A program made the translations under genes and the position numbers. The notes under the pieces were generated by a model. The model was not told where the DNA came from, ran no database searches, and saw only the letters and a program-made list of their open reading frames with translations. Of a DNA stretch of 64,000 nt, positions 40,865 through 49,763 are shown one piece after another. Positions within the stretch are counted from its first letter, which is position 1. Each line of letters begins with the position of its first letter. Origin of the DNA: Kribbella amoyensis (GTDB lineage: Bacteria > Actinomycetota > Actinomycetes > Propionibacteriales > Kribbellaceae); contig NZ_VIVK01000001.1 in NCBI RefSeq assembly GCF_007828865.1, positions 4,340,001 to 4,404,000 on the forward strand, written 5' to 3'.

Positions 40865-41617
40865 ATGGAGGAGAACAGTCGCTCCAGGCCGGTCTCCACT
40901 GGAGCCACCACTGAACCGTCGCCCCAGCCGATCTCGGCAAAGGGTGAGGATACCGTCGAGGTCTTCGCGCGGCTGGCGACCGAGATGCACGACGCAGCCG
41001 GCGTCGAGGAGACCGTCGACGCTGTCGTGCAGTTCGCGCTCCAGGCGCTGAGCTGCAGCCATGCGGGCGTCGCGCTGTACAGCCGGGGCGGGCAACCGGA
41101 GGTACCCGCGGTCACCGACCCGGTGGTTGCCGAGATCTACCAGTTCCAGATGGCCGGCCAGGACGGGCCGCTGGTGGAGTCGATGCGCAATCACACGACG
41201 GTGCTGGTGACAGATACCGCCGCTGAGAGCCGGTGGCCGGACTGGGCCGGCAAAGTCCTCGGACTCGGCGTGCGCAGCGTGCTCGACGTGCCGCTGACCA
41301 CCGCGCAGGGAACACACGGTGTCCTCGGCCTCTACAGCAGCGAACCGGACGCGTTCGGCCCGGACGAAGAGGCGATCGCCCACATCCTGGCTCGTCACGC
41401 CTCGGTCGCGGTGGCCACCGCCAAACACCAGGAAACGCTGGCCGCGGCGGTTGATGCCCGGAAACTGGTCGGTCAGGCGATGGGCATTCTGATGGAGCGC
41501 TACGACTTCGACGCCGACCAGGCCTTCGCCGTGCTCAAGCGCTACTCCCAGGACAACAACACCAAGCTACGGGACGTCGCACAGCAGCTGATCGACACCC
41601 GCAGATTGCCACACTGA
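40865..41617 (+). CDS. GAF and ANTAR domain-containing protein
   Basis: A 250-residue signalling protein. The GAF domain covers about residues 35-170 (FARLATEMHDAAGVEETVDAVVQFA start). The C-terminal ANTAR domain is an RNA-binding three-helix bundle with GQAMGILMERYDFDADQAF and LKRYSQDNNTKLRDVAQQ. ANTAR proteins antiterminate transcription by binding paired hairpins. CATGAT lies 6 nt before ATG 40865. Upstream ATGs are out of place. It belongs with the next gene as a pair of ANTAR proteins; targets are not seen. Confidence 0.9.
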   Translation: MEENSRSRPVSTGATTEPSPQPISAKGEDTVEVFARLATEMHDAAGVEETVDAVVQFALQALSCSHAGVALYSRGGQPEVPAVTDPVVAEIYQFQMAGQDGPLVESMRNHTTVLVTDTAAESRWPDWAGKVLGLGVRSVLDVPLTTAQGTHGVLGLYSSEPDAFGPDEEAIAHILARHASVAVATAKHQETLAAAVDARKLVGQAMGILMERYDFDADQAFAVLKRYSQDNNTKLRDVAQQLIDTRRLPH

Positions 41618-41857
41618 CGTCGGTCGGCGGATGAATCAGCGCGCGGTCGCTGGGTACCGGGCCGGTAGAGACGGTCACGGCTTTCTCGGGGGCCGGATCG
41701 TTTCGAGGTCGGGGCCCGTTCAGACCGGCAGCGGACCCGGACCGTCCCCACTCCTCCGGGCAGGCCGCCGGGCGGTGCCGGCGACGGAGGCTTCGACATC
41801 GTCCGCGCACAAGTTTGGCGGCTACGCGCCGGTCACGGATCGTGGCAGGCTGTCGGG

Positions 41858-42583
41858 ATGAGCCGCGACGAGGAGCAGCGATCGAGTCCTGCCGCGCAGC
41901 GATTCGCCGATCTGCGGCTGCAACTGCATGCCCTGCCGGGGGTGGCCGAGACGGTCGAGGCGGTGGTCGCGTTCGCGGTGGCCGAGCTCGACTCGGTCCA
42001 GGCCGGAGTTGTCTTGGCCGACGACGCCGGCCGCCCTGCGCCGGCGGCGGTCACCGACCCCGTCGTGCTGGAGCTGTACCGAGCGCAGCTGAAGGCCGGT
42101 GAAGGCCCGATGCTGACCGCGTTCACCGAGGGTGAGACCGTTCGGGTCCCTGACGTCGCGACCGCGACAACCTGGCCGGTCTGGCAGGGGGCCGCCCTCA
42201 GCACCGGACTGCGCTCCATGCTCCACATTCCGCTGCGAGCCGGCGACCTCGTCGTCGGGGTGCTCAGCCTGTACAGCACCAAGACCGACGCCTTCAGCAC
42301 CGACGCCGCCTCCGAGTCCGTCCTGGCTACGTACGCCGAGATCGCGGTCGACGACGCCCAGGCCGAACAGGAACTCGTCAAGAGGGTGAAGAGCGAGCAG
42401 CTCCTCGGCACGGCGACCGGGATCCTCATGGAACGTCACGACCTCACCTCCTCGGCCGCCGACGCGGTCCTGCACCAGTACGCGGAGGAAACCGACACCT
42501 CGCCGCGTGACGTCGCCGAAGAGATCATCTCCGCCAGCGAACCGCCGGCCGAAGCGTCTGAAGAGGACGAACTCAGCAACTAA
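41858..42583 (+). CDS. GAF and ANTAR domain-containing protein
   Basis: A 241-residue protein similar in layout to the previous one: GAF (residues 20-160, LRLQLHALPGVAETVEAVVAFA start) and C-terminal ANTAR (LLGTATGILMERHDLTSSAADAVL, QYAEETDTSPRDVAEE). The two genes are likely an old duplication. CAGGCT lies 6 nt before ATG 41858. It is separated from the first by 240 bp and probably has its own promoter. Confidence 0.9.
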   Translation: MSRDEEQRSSPAAQRFADLRLQLHALPGVAETVEAVVAFAVAELDSVQAGVVLADDAGRPAPAAVTDPVVLELYRAQLKAGEGPMLTAFTEGETVRVPDVATATTWPVWQGAALSTGLRSMLHIPLRAGDLVVGVLSLYSTKTDAFSTDAASESVLATYAEIAVDDAQAEQELVKRVKSEQLLGTATGILMERHDLTSSAADAVLHQYAEETDTSPRDVAEEIISASEPPAEASEEDELSN

Positions 42584-42717
42584 CAGGTGAGCGCGCACCG
42601 CGCAGCTCAGCACCGTGACCTGCTTCCCGAGACGCAGGCCCGCGGACATGCGGTGGCATCCAGTGAGAACGCGATGGCCTGCGGGGGCCGCGCAACCTCC
42701 TTCGCACCGGCGTCCGG

Positions 42718-43008
42718 GTGCGGACCCCGGTTTCGGCGGGTTCCTTTCCACCCGGTCCTCGTGACCGTACCGATCGGCGCCTTGGCCGCGGCGGTCTTCC
42801 GAACCTCGCGGTCGTAGCGCTGTTCGTCGTGAGCTTCGTCGTGCGCGCAAGCCAGGGATACGAAGAGGCGAGCGTTGCCGGGTTCGTCCTCAGCCTGATC
42901 GCGCTGGCGATACTAGGGATCTCCGGCTGGCTCGGCGGCAAACTCGCGTACCGCTACGGCGTCCGCGTCGCCGACGAACAGGCTCAACGCGAAGGCTTTA
43001 CCCATTGA
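42718..43008 (+). pseudogene. DUF2231 membrane protein, internally deleted and frameshifted
   Basis: The frame from GTG 42718 begins VRTPVSAGS and ends NLAVVALFVVSFVVR with a C-terminal DUF2231 end (ALAILGISGWLGGKLAYRYGVRV). Between these, the family's FHPVLVTVPIGALAAAVF segment sits in a different frame and the central helices are missing (roughly 80 residues). So it carries one small indel and a large deletion. DUF2231 proteins are membrane proteins of unknown function. The remaining frame could still make a short peptide, but not a normal protein. Confidence 0.6.
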
Positions 43009-43090
43009 CCCATCGCTAGCAGCGACCCACCACCAACCCGGCGCACGGACAGCCGTTACGGCGATTCGCTGAGCTGAACGCAGGGCGTAC

Positions 43091-43453
43091 TCAAGGTGCA
43101 CTTCGATGGCGGTGCACCGGGCCGACCCGCAGCGCAGGTCCGCTTGAAGGTCGTGCCCGTGTTCGTCCGCGGCCTCGATCGGCCGCCGGTGTCGACATCG
43201 CAGTCTCGGTCGTACCAGCGGCCGGGGCGGCTGATGCCCGGCCTCGGTCGTAGTCGCTGCGAGCGATCGGGTCACGGAGCACGGCGTAGGCGGCGAGAAC
43301 TTGCTGAAATGCGTCGCTGTCGGCGTCCGGCGTCCGCAGGTCGGGGTGGAGACGGCGGGCGAGGACGCGGAAGGCGTGGTCGAGTTCGGTGCCGTCGGCG
43401 GTCGGCGCGACACCGAGCAGGGCATACAGGTCCTGGGTTGCCGGTGCGGTCAT
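43091..43453 (-). CDS. J-domain (DnaJ-like) short protein
   Basis: A 120-residue protein. The J domain covers residues 8-72: DLYALLGVAPTADGTELDHAFRVLARRLHPDLRTPD with the HPD triad, then AYAVLRDPIARSDYDRG. The C-terminal part is Ala/Pro/Arg-rich and of low complexity. J proteins stimulate DnaK. It lies last in the minus-strand cluster with hsp20, a setting that suggests a small stress operon. GTG/ATG context is weak; the ATG at 43453 is used. Confidence 0.8.
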   Translation of the reverse strand: MTAPATQDLYALLGVAPTADGTELDHAFRVLARRLHPDLRTPDADSDAFQQVLAAYAVLRDPIARSDYDRGRASAAPAAGTTETAMSTPAADRGRGRTRARPSSGPALRVGPVHRHRSAP

Positions 43454-43670
43454 GGTCGGAGTGGAATCCGTGAGTAGGGCTGACGGGGTGATGCGGGCGA
43501 TGTGACGGCCTCGCCGTTGAATCGTGCGATCCGGTGGGACGGCGCGGGGTGTCGCGGTCCCCGATCAGTACCGCGGGCCGCCACATCGCCAACTGGGGCT
43601 CAAGCGTGGGTGTGACTCCGATTCGGCGTCGGAGTGGACCACCTCCTTTCTCGGACGGTTGACCTGCGAT

Positions 43671-43967
43671 TCATCCTGTTTCGGTGCGCGGGGGCCCGCG
43701 CTGCCGAGCCACGGCGGTCGAAGGGTCGACGACTTCCTCCGGGCCACTGTGGACCGGTGCCGGTCGCCGGTACGCGTGCGGCAACTCCGCCGGCCGCTGC
43801 GGCGGACTGGGCGGTCGCCGGCCCGGTGGATCGTCCCAGCTCGCCGCGATCAGGGCATCGAATTCGGCCCGGAGCAGGTCGACGTCGTCGCAGACCAGGT
43901 CGAGGAACTCATCCCGTGCGAGCCGCTCCAGGCCGGGCTCGGCCGTCGGGGCCGTGATGGTGCTCAT
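43671..43967 (-). CDS. small acidic hypothetical protein downstream of hsp20
   Basis: A 98-residue protein. The N-terminal half is helical and acidic (LERLARDEFLDLVCDDVDLLRAEFDALIAASW); the C-terminal half is Pro/Arg-rich and probably disordered. ATG 43967 has GGAG about 6 nt upstream. It starts 33 bp after hsp20 on the same strand, so it is likely in one operon. I do not recognise a function. Confidence 0.6.
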   Translation of the reverse strand: MSTITAPTAEPGLERLARDEFLDLVCDDVDLLRAEFDALIAASWDDPPGRRPPSPPQRPAELPHAYRRPAPVHSGPEEVVDPSTAVARQRGPPRTETG

Positions 43968-43999
43968 CGCGCCGCTCCAGACCTCGAGCTCAGATCGGG

Positions 44000-44443
44000 T
44001 CAGACGCCGATCTGTTTGTGCTCGTCGGTTCCGCTGATGGCGATCTTGCGCGGCTTGGCCTGCTCGGCGATGGGAATCCGCAACGTCAGGACCCCGGCCT
44101 CGTAGCCGGCCTCGATCCGGTCGGTGTCCAGGGTCTCGCCAAGGAACAGTTGGCGCGAGAAGACACCGAGCGGACGTTCGGAGACCTGCATCTCGACGTT
44201 CTCGCCGAGCTTCGGCGGACGCCGCTCGGCCTTGATCGTCAACACGTTGCGTTCGATGTCGAGCTCGATCGCATCCGCCGTCACTCCGGGCAGATCGAAC
44301 GCCACCACGTATTCGTCACCCGAACGGTAGGCGTCCAAGGGCATCGGGTTCGGCCTCGACCAGGTCCCTGGCGTCGCACCGCCCCCGAAGACCTGCTGGG
44401 TCAGTCGGTCCAGTTCCCGGAAGGGATCCGTGCGCATCAACAT
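44000..44443 (-). CDS. Hsp20/alpha-crystallin family small heat-shock protein
   Basis: A 147-residue chaperone that holds unfolding proteins. The N-terminal arm starts MRTDPFRELDRLTQQVFGG. The alpha-crystallin domain (residues 45-140) has the core motifs DEYVVAFDLPGV, LTIKAERR and the family signature GVLTLRIPI. ATG 44443 has GGAGGTG about 7 nt upstream. First gene of the cluster; a RheA-like operator lies 62-80 bp before the start, so heat induction by release of a repressor is likely. Confidence 0.95.
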   Translation of the reverse strand: MLMRTDPFRELDRLTQQVFGGGATPGTWSRPNPMPLDAYRSGDEYVVAFDLPGVTADAIELDIERNVLTIKAERRPPKLGENVEMQVSERPLGVFSRQLFLGETLDTDRIEAGYEAGVLTLRIPIAEQAKPRKIAISGTDEHKQIGV

Positions 44444-44504
44444 TGGTCTGCACCTCCTCGTGAGACATCGGCTGTGTCGTCAATACGCACCTCCGGTTCT
44501 ATCA

Positions 44505-44523
44505 TGTCGTCGAAACGATGACA
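44505..44523. promoter_or_regulatory. RheA-like operator of the hsp20 gene
   Basis: TGTCGTC-GAAAC-GATGACA: this differs by one base from the Streptomyces RheA box (TGTCATC-N5-GATGACA). RheA is a thermosensitive repressor of hsp18. No rheA-like gene is adjacent, so the repressor gene would be elsewhere. Confidence 0.65.
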
Positions 44524-44599
44524 AGAATGGATGTCACCGATTCAATGACGCACCGGCAGGCTCGGCCCGGACGGCGTCCTGGTCTGATTCACGGGCCGG

Positions 44600-45391
44600 T
44601 CAGGCTGGTTTGACCGACAGCGTCGCGAAGTAGTTCGACATGTACTGGGCGGATGCGTTGGCGTGGTCCGGTGCTTCCGCGAAGCCGGTGAGGACGAATC
44701 CCGCGGCCAGTTGCCCGCCGAGCTGGTCGGTGAGGGTGTGGCTGTATTCGAGAGCGGCGTCCGCGCCGAACTTCGCGGCGCGTTCCTCAGCGGAGTACTG
44801 AGTCACATCGCTGTACGGCAGCTTGTGCACGACGATCAGCTCGTCGCGCTCGTCGAGGGCCTCGTGGTCGAACAGGTACGCATCGGGGTTGAGGAAGCCC
44901 ACGAGCAGAGTTCCGCCCGGTCGCAGGACGCGGAAGCACTCACGCCACACCGGCGCCAGGTCGGGGACGAATACGTTCGAGACCGGGTTGAACACAACGT
45001 CGAACGCCGCGTCGCCGAAGGCGCTGAGGTCACGCATGTCACCCAGGACGGTGCGCAGCTCGAGCCCGTCGCGCGCCGCCACCATCTCGTCCTGGCCGAG
45101 CTGGCGGGGCGAGTTGTCGAACACGGTGACCCGCGCTCCGGCCGCGGCGAGGATCGGACCCTGCTGACCACCACCGGAGGCCAGGCACAACACGTCCTTG
45201 CCGGTCAGGTCCGCCGGCAACCAGGACCGGTCGACCGGCTCACGCCCGATGAGGACGATCGACCAGTCGCCCCTGCGGGCGCGCTCGACCTCCTCGGTAC
45301 TCACCGGCCGCGACCACTCGTTCCCCGCCTGGACGTACTTGTCCCAGGCCGCCCGATTGTGGGCACCGGGGTCGACAACATCGTCCGGCAC
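44600..45391 (-). CDS. class I SAM-dependent methyltransferase
   Basis: A 263-residue methyltransferase with motif I DVLCLASGGGQQGPILAAAG (about residues 66-85), the acidic VTVFDNSPRQL, then LGDMRDL and VLRPGGTLLVGFLNPD. The N-terminal part NRAAWDKYVQAGNEWSRPV is a family signature. The frame opens earlier, but GTG 45391 has AGGGAG 6 nt upstream, while TTG 45397 touches that sequence. It is divergent from an alpha/beta hydrolase gene. Substrate unknown. Confidence 0.85.
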   Translation of the reverse strand: MPDDVVDPGAHNRAAWDKYVQAGNEWSRPVSTEEVERARRGDWSIVLIGREPVDRSWLPADLTGKDVLCLASGGGQQGPILAAAGARVTVFDNSPRQLGQDEMVAARDGLELRTVLGDMRDLSAFGDAAFDVVFNPVSNVFVPDLAPVWRECFRVLRPGGTLLVGFLNPDAYLFDHEALDERDELIVVHKLPYSDVTQYSAEERAAKFGADAALEYSHTLTDQLGGQLAAGFVLTGFAEAPDHANASAQYMSNYFATLSVKPA

Positions 45392-45525
45392 GTTCAACTC
45401 CCTGCTCCAGCAAGCGGTACCGACAGTTCGGAGCCGCCAGCCAACACGATCACGGGTGCGGGCTCAACGAAATTAGCCGTCCAGGTGGCCGTCGGACCGA
45501 GACGGGATGATGGACGGGCGCGGTG

Positions 45526-46347
45526 ATGCGAATGGCTTGGGCGGACGTCAACGGTGCACGGCTGTACTACGAGCGTCGTGGTAGCGGGCCGGCGGTCCTG
45601 TTCATCTCCGGAGCGAGTGGCGATGCCGGTCACTGGACCGGGATCGCCGACGCCTTCGCCGATGAGTACACAGTCATCACCTACGACCGCAGGGGAAACT
45701 CGCGCAGCCCGCGCCCCGCGGACTGGACCACAACCACGATGCTCGAGCAGGCCGACGACGCCGCGGAGTTGCTAGCCGTACTGGAGCTGACCCCGGCCGT
45801 CGCCTTCGGTACCAGCGCGGCCGCCGGAATCCTGGCCGCCCTGTGCCTGCGCCACCCCGACGTACTGCGTGGGGCGATCTTCCACGAGCCGCCCTTTCCC
45901 TCGGGAGTGTCCACCATCGACCAGGTCCGGGCCGGGCGCAGGAAACTGGTGGACGAAGGTCTCGCCCAGGGCGGTCCCAGGCTCGCGACCGAGCTGTTCC
46001 TCCGCAGCGTCATGGGCGACGAGGCGTACGCGTCGCTCGACCGCGAGCTCCGTGACCGGCTGCTGGGGAATGCGGATGTTCTGCTGGGGATCGAGATCGA
46101 CCACTACCTCACCTACGATCCCTCGCCCGCCGAGCTCAGGTCGATCCGGATACCGCGCGTGGTGACAGCCGGTGCGACGAACAGAGATCCGGAAGCAGCC
46201 GGCCACTGGCGCTATGAGGCCGCCGAGTGGCTCGCTCACCACCTCGACACCCCGCTCGTCGAACTGCCCGGCGGGCACATGGCCTACCTGGCCGACCCCC
46301 AACCCTTCGCCAAAGCACTCCGACCACACGTCTGCGAGCTGACCTAG
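45526..46347 (+). CDS. alpha/beta hydrolase
   Basis: A 273-residue hydrolase. It has VLFISGASGDAGHW (oxyanion loop), the nucleophile AFGTSAAAGIL (G-x-S variant), the acid near VVTAGATNRDPEA and the catalytic His in LPGGHMAYLADP. It fits small epoxide-hydrolase- or esterase-like members. ATG 45526 or ATG 45532 may be the start; a GTG at 45523 overlaps. It is divergent from the methyltransferase gene and may act in one pathway with it. Confidence 0.9.
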   Translation: MRMAWADVNGARLYYERRGSGPAVLFISGASGDAGHWTGIADAFADEYTVITYDRRGNSRSPRPADWTTTTMLEQADDAAELLAVLELTPAVAFGTSAAAGILAALCLRHPDVLRGAIFHEPPFPSGVSTIDQVRAGRRKLVDEGLAQGGPRLATELFLRSVMGDEAYASLDRELRDRLLGNADVLLGIEIDHYLTYDPSPAELRSIRIPRVVTAGATNRDPEAAGHWRYEAAEWLAHHLDTPLVELPGGHMAYLADPQPFAKALRPHVCELT

Positions 46348-46648
46348 GGAACCGCGCACGGCGACCTGGTGGTGTGTCCCGCACAGGCGATGAGCTTCAC
46401 CGACCTCGTTCGGCGGTCCGCCCGTGCCCTCGCCGGTGGTCGCCGATGACCTGGAAGGCGTCCGGCCTGAAACGGTTGCCGAAGGCCCCCGGGAGCGTGT
46501 CCAAGTCAGCGAGAAGCACGGCAAGCCACCGGAGCAGCCGTTCGCGCTGCGTCCGGCCGACGCGGTTGCGCGTCGTCTCATCCGTACCGGGTGATGCCTG
46601 TCCCGGCGGACTGGACCAGTCTGGGCGGGAACCCTGGATCGGAGCCTC
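46348..46648. other. intergenic stretch without an assignable gene
   Basis: About 300 bp between two alpha/beta hydrolase genes. On the minus strand an open frame ends at 46397 and reads TQRERLLRWLAVLLADLDTL, which looks protein-like, but no start or ribosome binding site is seen and the frame runs on antisense into the next gene. No repeat or strong hairpin was noticed. Confidence 0.4.
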
Positions 46649-47485
46649 ATGACCACGAACCCACCCGACGCCGACGCCACCCCGGCGGCGCAGAAGCCGA
46701 CCATCGTCCTCATTCACGGTCTTTGGCTCACGCCGCTCAGCTGGGAAGGCTGGCAGCAGCGCTTCGAGTCGAAGGGGTACACCGTGCTCGCACCGGCCTG
46801 GCCGGGGCTCGAGGGGACGGTGGAGGAGGTTCGCCTGAACACCTTCAGGTACGAGCGGCTCGGGGTCAAGGAGATCACCGACCACTACGACCGGATCATC
46901 CGCGGTCTCGATGCCCCGCCGATCATCATGGGCCACTCGTTCGGTGGCCTCATCACGCAGCTCCTGCTGGATCGCGGCCTCGGCGCCTCGGCCGTGGCGA
47001 TCAGCCCGGCGCAGATCCACGGCGTGTACGTGCTGCCCGTCGCCCAGGCCAAGGTCGCGTCGGTGGCGCTGAAGAACCCGGCCAATCGCCACCGGACCGT
47101 GATGCTCACGCCGGAGGAGTTCCACTACGGCTTCACCAACACGCGCACGCTCGAGGAGTCGAGGCCGATCTACGACAGGCTCGCGGTACCGGGGCCGGGG
47201 CGCCCGCTCTTCGAGGCGGCGCTTGCGAACTTCACGCCCCACGCGGTGACGAGGGTCAACCGGCACAACTCGAGCCGCGCGCCGCTGCTGTTCCTGGCCA
47301 ATGGCAAGGACCACACCGTGCCCGCGGTCTCGACCCGCGCCGCCTACAAGATCCAGAAGAAGACCGGCGCGCTCACCGAGCTCAAGGAGTACCCCGACCG
47401 TTCCCACTCCACCTTCTCCCAGGACGGCTGGGAGGAGGTGGCGGACTACTCGCTCGACTGGGCGGTGCGCAACGCAAGAACCTAG
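46649..47485 (+). CDS. alpha/beta hydrolase
   Basis: A 278-residue hydrolase. Motifs: oxyanion region IVLIHGLWLTPLSWEGWQ, nucleophile MGHSFGGLITQLLL (Ser about residue 97), Asp in FLANGKDHTVPA and His in PDRSHSTF. It resembles non-heme peroxidase/esterase-type family members with a wide substrate range. ATG 46649 is preceded by GGAG 5 nt upstream. Not closely similar to the other hydrolase 300 bp upstream. Probably cytoplasmic. Confidence 0.9.
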   Translation: MTTNPPDADATPAAQKPTIVLIHGLWLTPLSWEGWQQRFESKGYTVLAPAWPGLEGTVEEVRLNTFRYERLGVKEITDHYDRIIRGLDAPPIIMGHSFGGLITQLLLDRGLGASAVAISPAQIHGVYVLPVAQAKVASVALKNPANRHRTVMLTPEEFHYGFTNTRTLEESRPIYDRLAVPGPGRPLFEAALANFTPHAVTRVNRHNSSRAPLLFLANGKDHTVPAVSTRAAYKIQKKTGALTELKEYPDRSHSTFSQDGWEEVADYSLDWAVRNART

Positions 47486-47545
47486 CCGCAGCACGAGCAC
47501 GCTTGCTCACGCTGCCGGTTCCCTCGCGTCGTCAGCCAGCTTCGG

Positions 47546-48340
47546 TCAGCGGTCTTGATCGATGACGTCGTGGAGGTACTGCATGGCGAGCTTCTCGGCG
47601 CGGTGGCGCCGTTCAACGATCGCTCCATCGGCATCGGACCATCGGCGGTAGAGATCGACGGTCGCGAGGAGCGCCCGTTCGGCTTCGTGGCGGTCGTAGC
47701 CGCACAGCGTCGCCTGAAGGTCGCGCGCCTCTTCGGGCGCGATGGCCTCCAGGTGGCGTACGCCACGGGGGATCGCGCCCACCCGGCGGGCGGCCAGAGT
47801 GCCGAGCACAGTCTCGCGCAGGTAGGTGAGGAAGCTGATGGTCTCGAACAGCTCGCCGCGGCCGAGCTTCGTCGCGCCGTAGTGCACCCAGATCCAGAAC
47901 CGGTCCTCGATCCATTGGAGGTCGAACGCCGCAGTGACTGGCGGCTGCCGGGCGAGGGCGCCGGCCAGGGCGGCGTCCCGGTCCCACAGGATCTCCGGGT
48001 CCTCGGTCCGCTCGGCGAAGTCGGAAGCACGGACGAACTTGAAGTCGACGTGCAGGAGAGGCGGCCCGACGAGCGTGATGATCAGGCGTGGCTCGCCGAC
48101 ATGCTCCCCGGTGAATCCGGCCACCAGGGAGGCCCAGGAGCCGATCAGCACGAGCCGTTCCCGCATGACCGCGTCGTACGCCTCGTCATCGATGACCAGG
48201 ATCAGGTCCACGTCCGAGTAGACATCGGGGCGGCCTCCCACGATGGACCCGGTGATCGCCACGCCGGCCACGCGCGCATCCTGCCGGATCCGAGGAAGCG
48301 CCTCGCTGAGGAACCGACTGTGCAGGGAGGGGACGTCCAT
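47546..48340 (-). CDS. nucleotidyltransferase domain protein
   Basis: A 264-residue protein. The Pol-beta-like nucleotidyltransferase site is ITGSIVGGRPDVYSDVDLILV (GS and the D-x-D pair near residue 43), followed by helical C-terminal parts with FDLQWIEDRFWIWVHYGATKLGRGE. It may transfer a nucleotide to a small molecule or protein; it resembles aminoglycoside adenylyltransferase-like proteins, but resistance is not shown. ATG 48340 is chosen because GGAAGGAAAG lies upstream; the frame opens earlier. Confidence 0.8.
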   Translation of the reverse strand: MDVPSLHSRFLSEALPRIRQDARVAGVAITGSIVGGRPDVYSDVDLILVIDDEAYDAVMRERLVLIGSWASLVAGFTGEHVGEPRLIITLVGPPLLHVDFKFVRASDFAERTEDPEILWDRDAALAGALARQPPVTAAFDLQWIEDRFWIWVHYGATKLGRGELFETISFLTYLRETVLGTLAARRVGAIPRGVRHLEAIAPEEARDLQATLCGYDRHEAERALLATVDLYRRWSDADGAIVERRHRAEKLAMQYLHDVIDQDR

Positions 48341-48513
48341 CTGCTTTCCTTCCGGTCGGAGCAAAGCAGATCAACGTAACACTTGGTCAGGCAACCGGCA
48401 TAACCCGATTCCTCGCAAACGGACGAGAAGACGGTCCTGGTCTACGACACCCGCACAATCAGCGGTTGACAAGGTTCAGTGAAGTCGGCAATCGCATCTG
48501 CACACCGCTGCCG

Positions 48514-48528
48514 GTCTCATATTGAGAC
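48514..48528. promoter_or_regulatory. perfect inverted repeat upstream of the glycerol dehydrogenase-like gene
   Basis: GTCTCA-TAT-TGAGAC: 6-bp perfect arms with a 3-bp centre, about 90 bp before ATG 48618. Probably the site of an activator or repressor; no regulator gene is adjacent. Confidence 0.45.
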
Positions 48529-48617
48529 TCCTACCCCCTCCCACCCGCTCTGCCTCGAGACCTAACGTCCCTCAGCAGTCGTGTGACAGCAGTCATCTCC
48601 AACAGCAGGAGCATCAG

Positions 48618-49763
48618 ATGTCGAATACCGTTCGCACTGTCATCAGCCCAGGTCGCTACGTACAAGGCAAGGGTGCCATTCATACGATCGGTGAATACCT
48701 TGCGCAGCTGGGCTCGACCCCGCTCTTCGTCGCCGACGATCTCGTCTGGGGCCTCGTCGGGCACGACATCGAGGCGTCACTCAAGAGCGCCAGCTTGCCG
48801 TTTCAGCGTGAGCAGTTCCGTGGCATCCCCAGTGCCAAGGAGGTTGAGCGGCTGGTCACCGCGATCAAGGACGCCAAGGCCGACATCGTCGTGGCCGCAG
48901 GCGGCGGCAGCACGATCGACGCTGTCAAGGCCGCCGGGCACCTGGCCGGCATCCGTTGGGCCAACGTGCCGACAGTCGCTTCGACCGATGCGCCGTGCAG
49001 CGCGTTGTCGGTCATCTACACCGAGGACGGCGAGTTCGAGGAGTACCGCTTCTTTCCCCGGAACCCCGACCTCGTGCTCGTCGACTCCCAGGTCGTCGCC
49101 AACGCGCCGGTCTCGCTCCTGGTCGCCGGCGTCGGCGACGCGCTGGCCACCTGGCTCGAGGCGCGTGCTACCGCGCGGTCGGGCTCGAAGACGATGGCCG
49201 GGGGACTGCCCACCGTCACCGGAACGGCTCTAGCCGAGCTGAGTTGGCAGGTCCTTTGGGATAACGCGCTCCCGGCCATCGACGCGGTACGGGACCATCA
49301 GGTGACGCCCGCCGTGGAGAAGGTCATCGAGGCCAACACGCTGCTCTCCGGGCTCGGCTTCGAGTCCGGTGGCCTCGCCGCGGCGCACGCGATCCACAAC
49401 GGCTTGACCGCTGTCGGCGCCACGCACGGTCTGGCGCACGGACAGAAGGTCAACATCGGCTCGGTCACCCAGCTCGTTCTCGAGGGCGCGCCGACCAGCG
49501 ACATCCGCGAGTTCATCGAGTTCACCACGCGGGTCGGGCTGCCGAACACACTCACCGAGGTCGGACTCCGAGCCGACGATCTCGACTCGCTGCGTATTGT
49601 GGCCGCCGCCGCGACCGTGCCTGGCGAGACGATCCACTCGATGCCGTTCGACGTCGCCAGCGACGACGTCGTGAGTGCGCTCGCCTCGATCGAGCGGTTC
49701 GCCGTCCAGGTTCGTGCCGACGCCGGTCTGCCGGCCCCGGTCCCTTACGTGGCAGGTCACTGA
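48618..49763 (+). CDS. gldA: iron/zinc-containing glycerol dehydrogenase-like alcohol dehydrogenase
   Basis: A 381-residue enzyme of the glycerol dehydrogenase branch of the iron-containing ADH superfamily. NAD binding uses VAAGGGSTIDAVKA and the PTVASTDAPCSALSV stretch. Metal ligands appear in VGDALATWLEA (Asp), AAAHAIHNGL (His) and THGLAHGQKV (His). It oxidises glycerol to dihydroxyacetone with NAD. ATG 48618 has AGGAG 7 nt upstream. Close homologues of about 365 residues lack the C-terminal extension here. A palindrome lies upstream. No glycerol kinase or dihydroxyacetone kinase gene is next to it. Confidence 0.9.
   Translation: MSNTVRTVISPGRYVQGKGAIHTIGEYLAQLGSTPLFVADDLVWGLVGHDIEASLKSASLPFQREQFRGIPSAKEVERLVTAIKDAKADIVVAAGGGSTIDAVKAAGHLAGIRWANVPTVASTDAPCSALSVIYTEDGEFEEYRFFPRNPDLVLVDSQVVANAPVSLLVAGVGDALATWLEARATARSGSKTMAGGLPTVTGTALAELSWQVLWDNALPAIDAVRDHQVTPAVEKVIEANTLLSGLGFESGGLAAAHAIHNGLTAVGATHGLAHGQKVNIGSVTQLVLEGAPTSDIREFIEFTTRVGLPNTLTEVGLRADDLDSLRIVAAAATVPGETIHSMPFDVASDDVVSALASIERFAVQVRADAGLPAPVPYVAGH

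Noticed and set aside
46397..47500. Minus-strand frame opposite the alpha/beta hydrolase at 46649
   Set aside because: The hydrolase has a full set of motifs on the plus strand. Only the last 60 codons (46397-46590) look protein-like and they lack a start.
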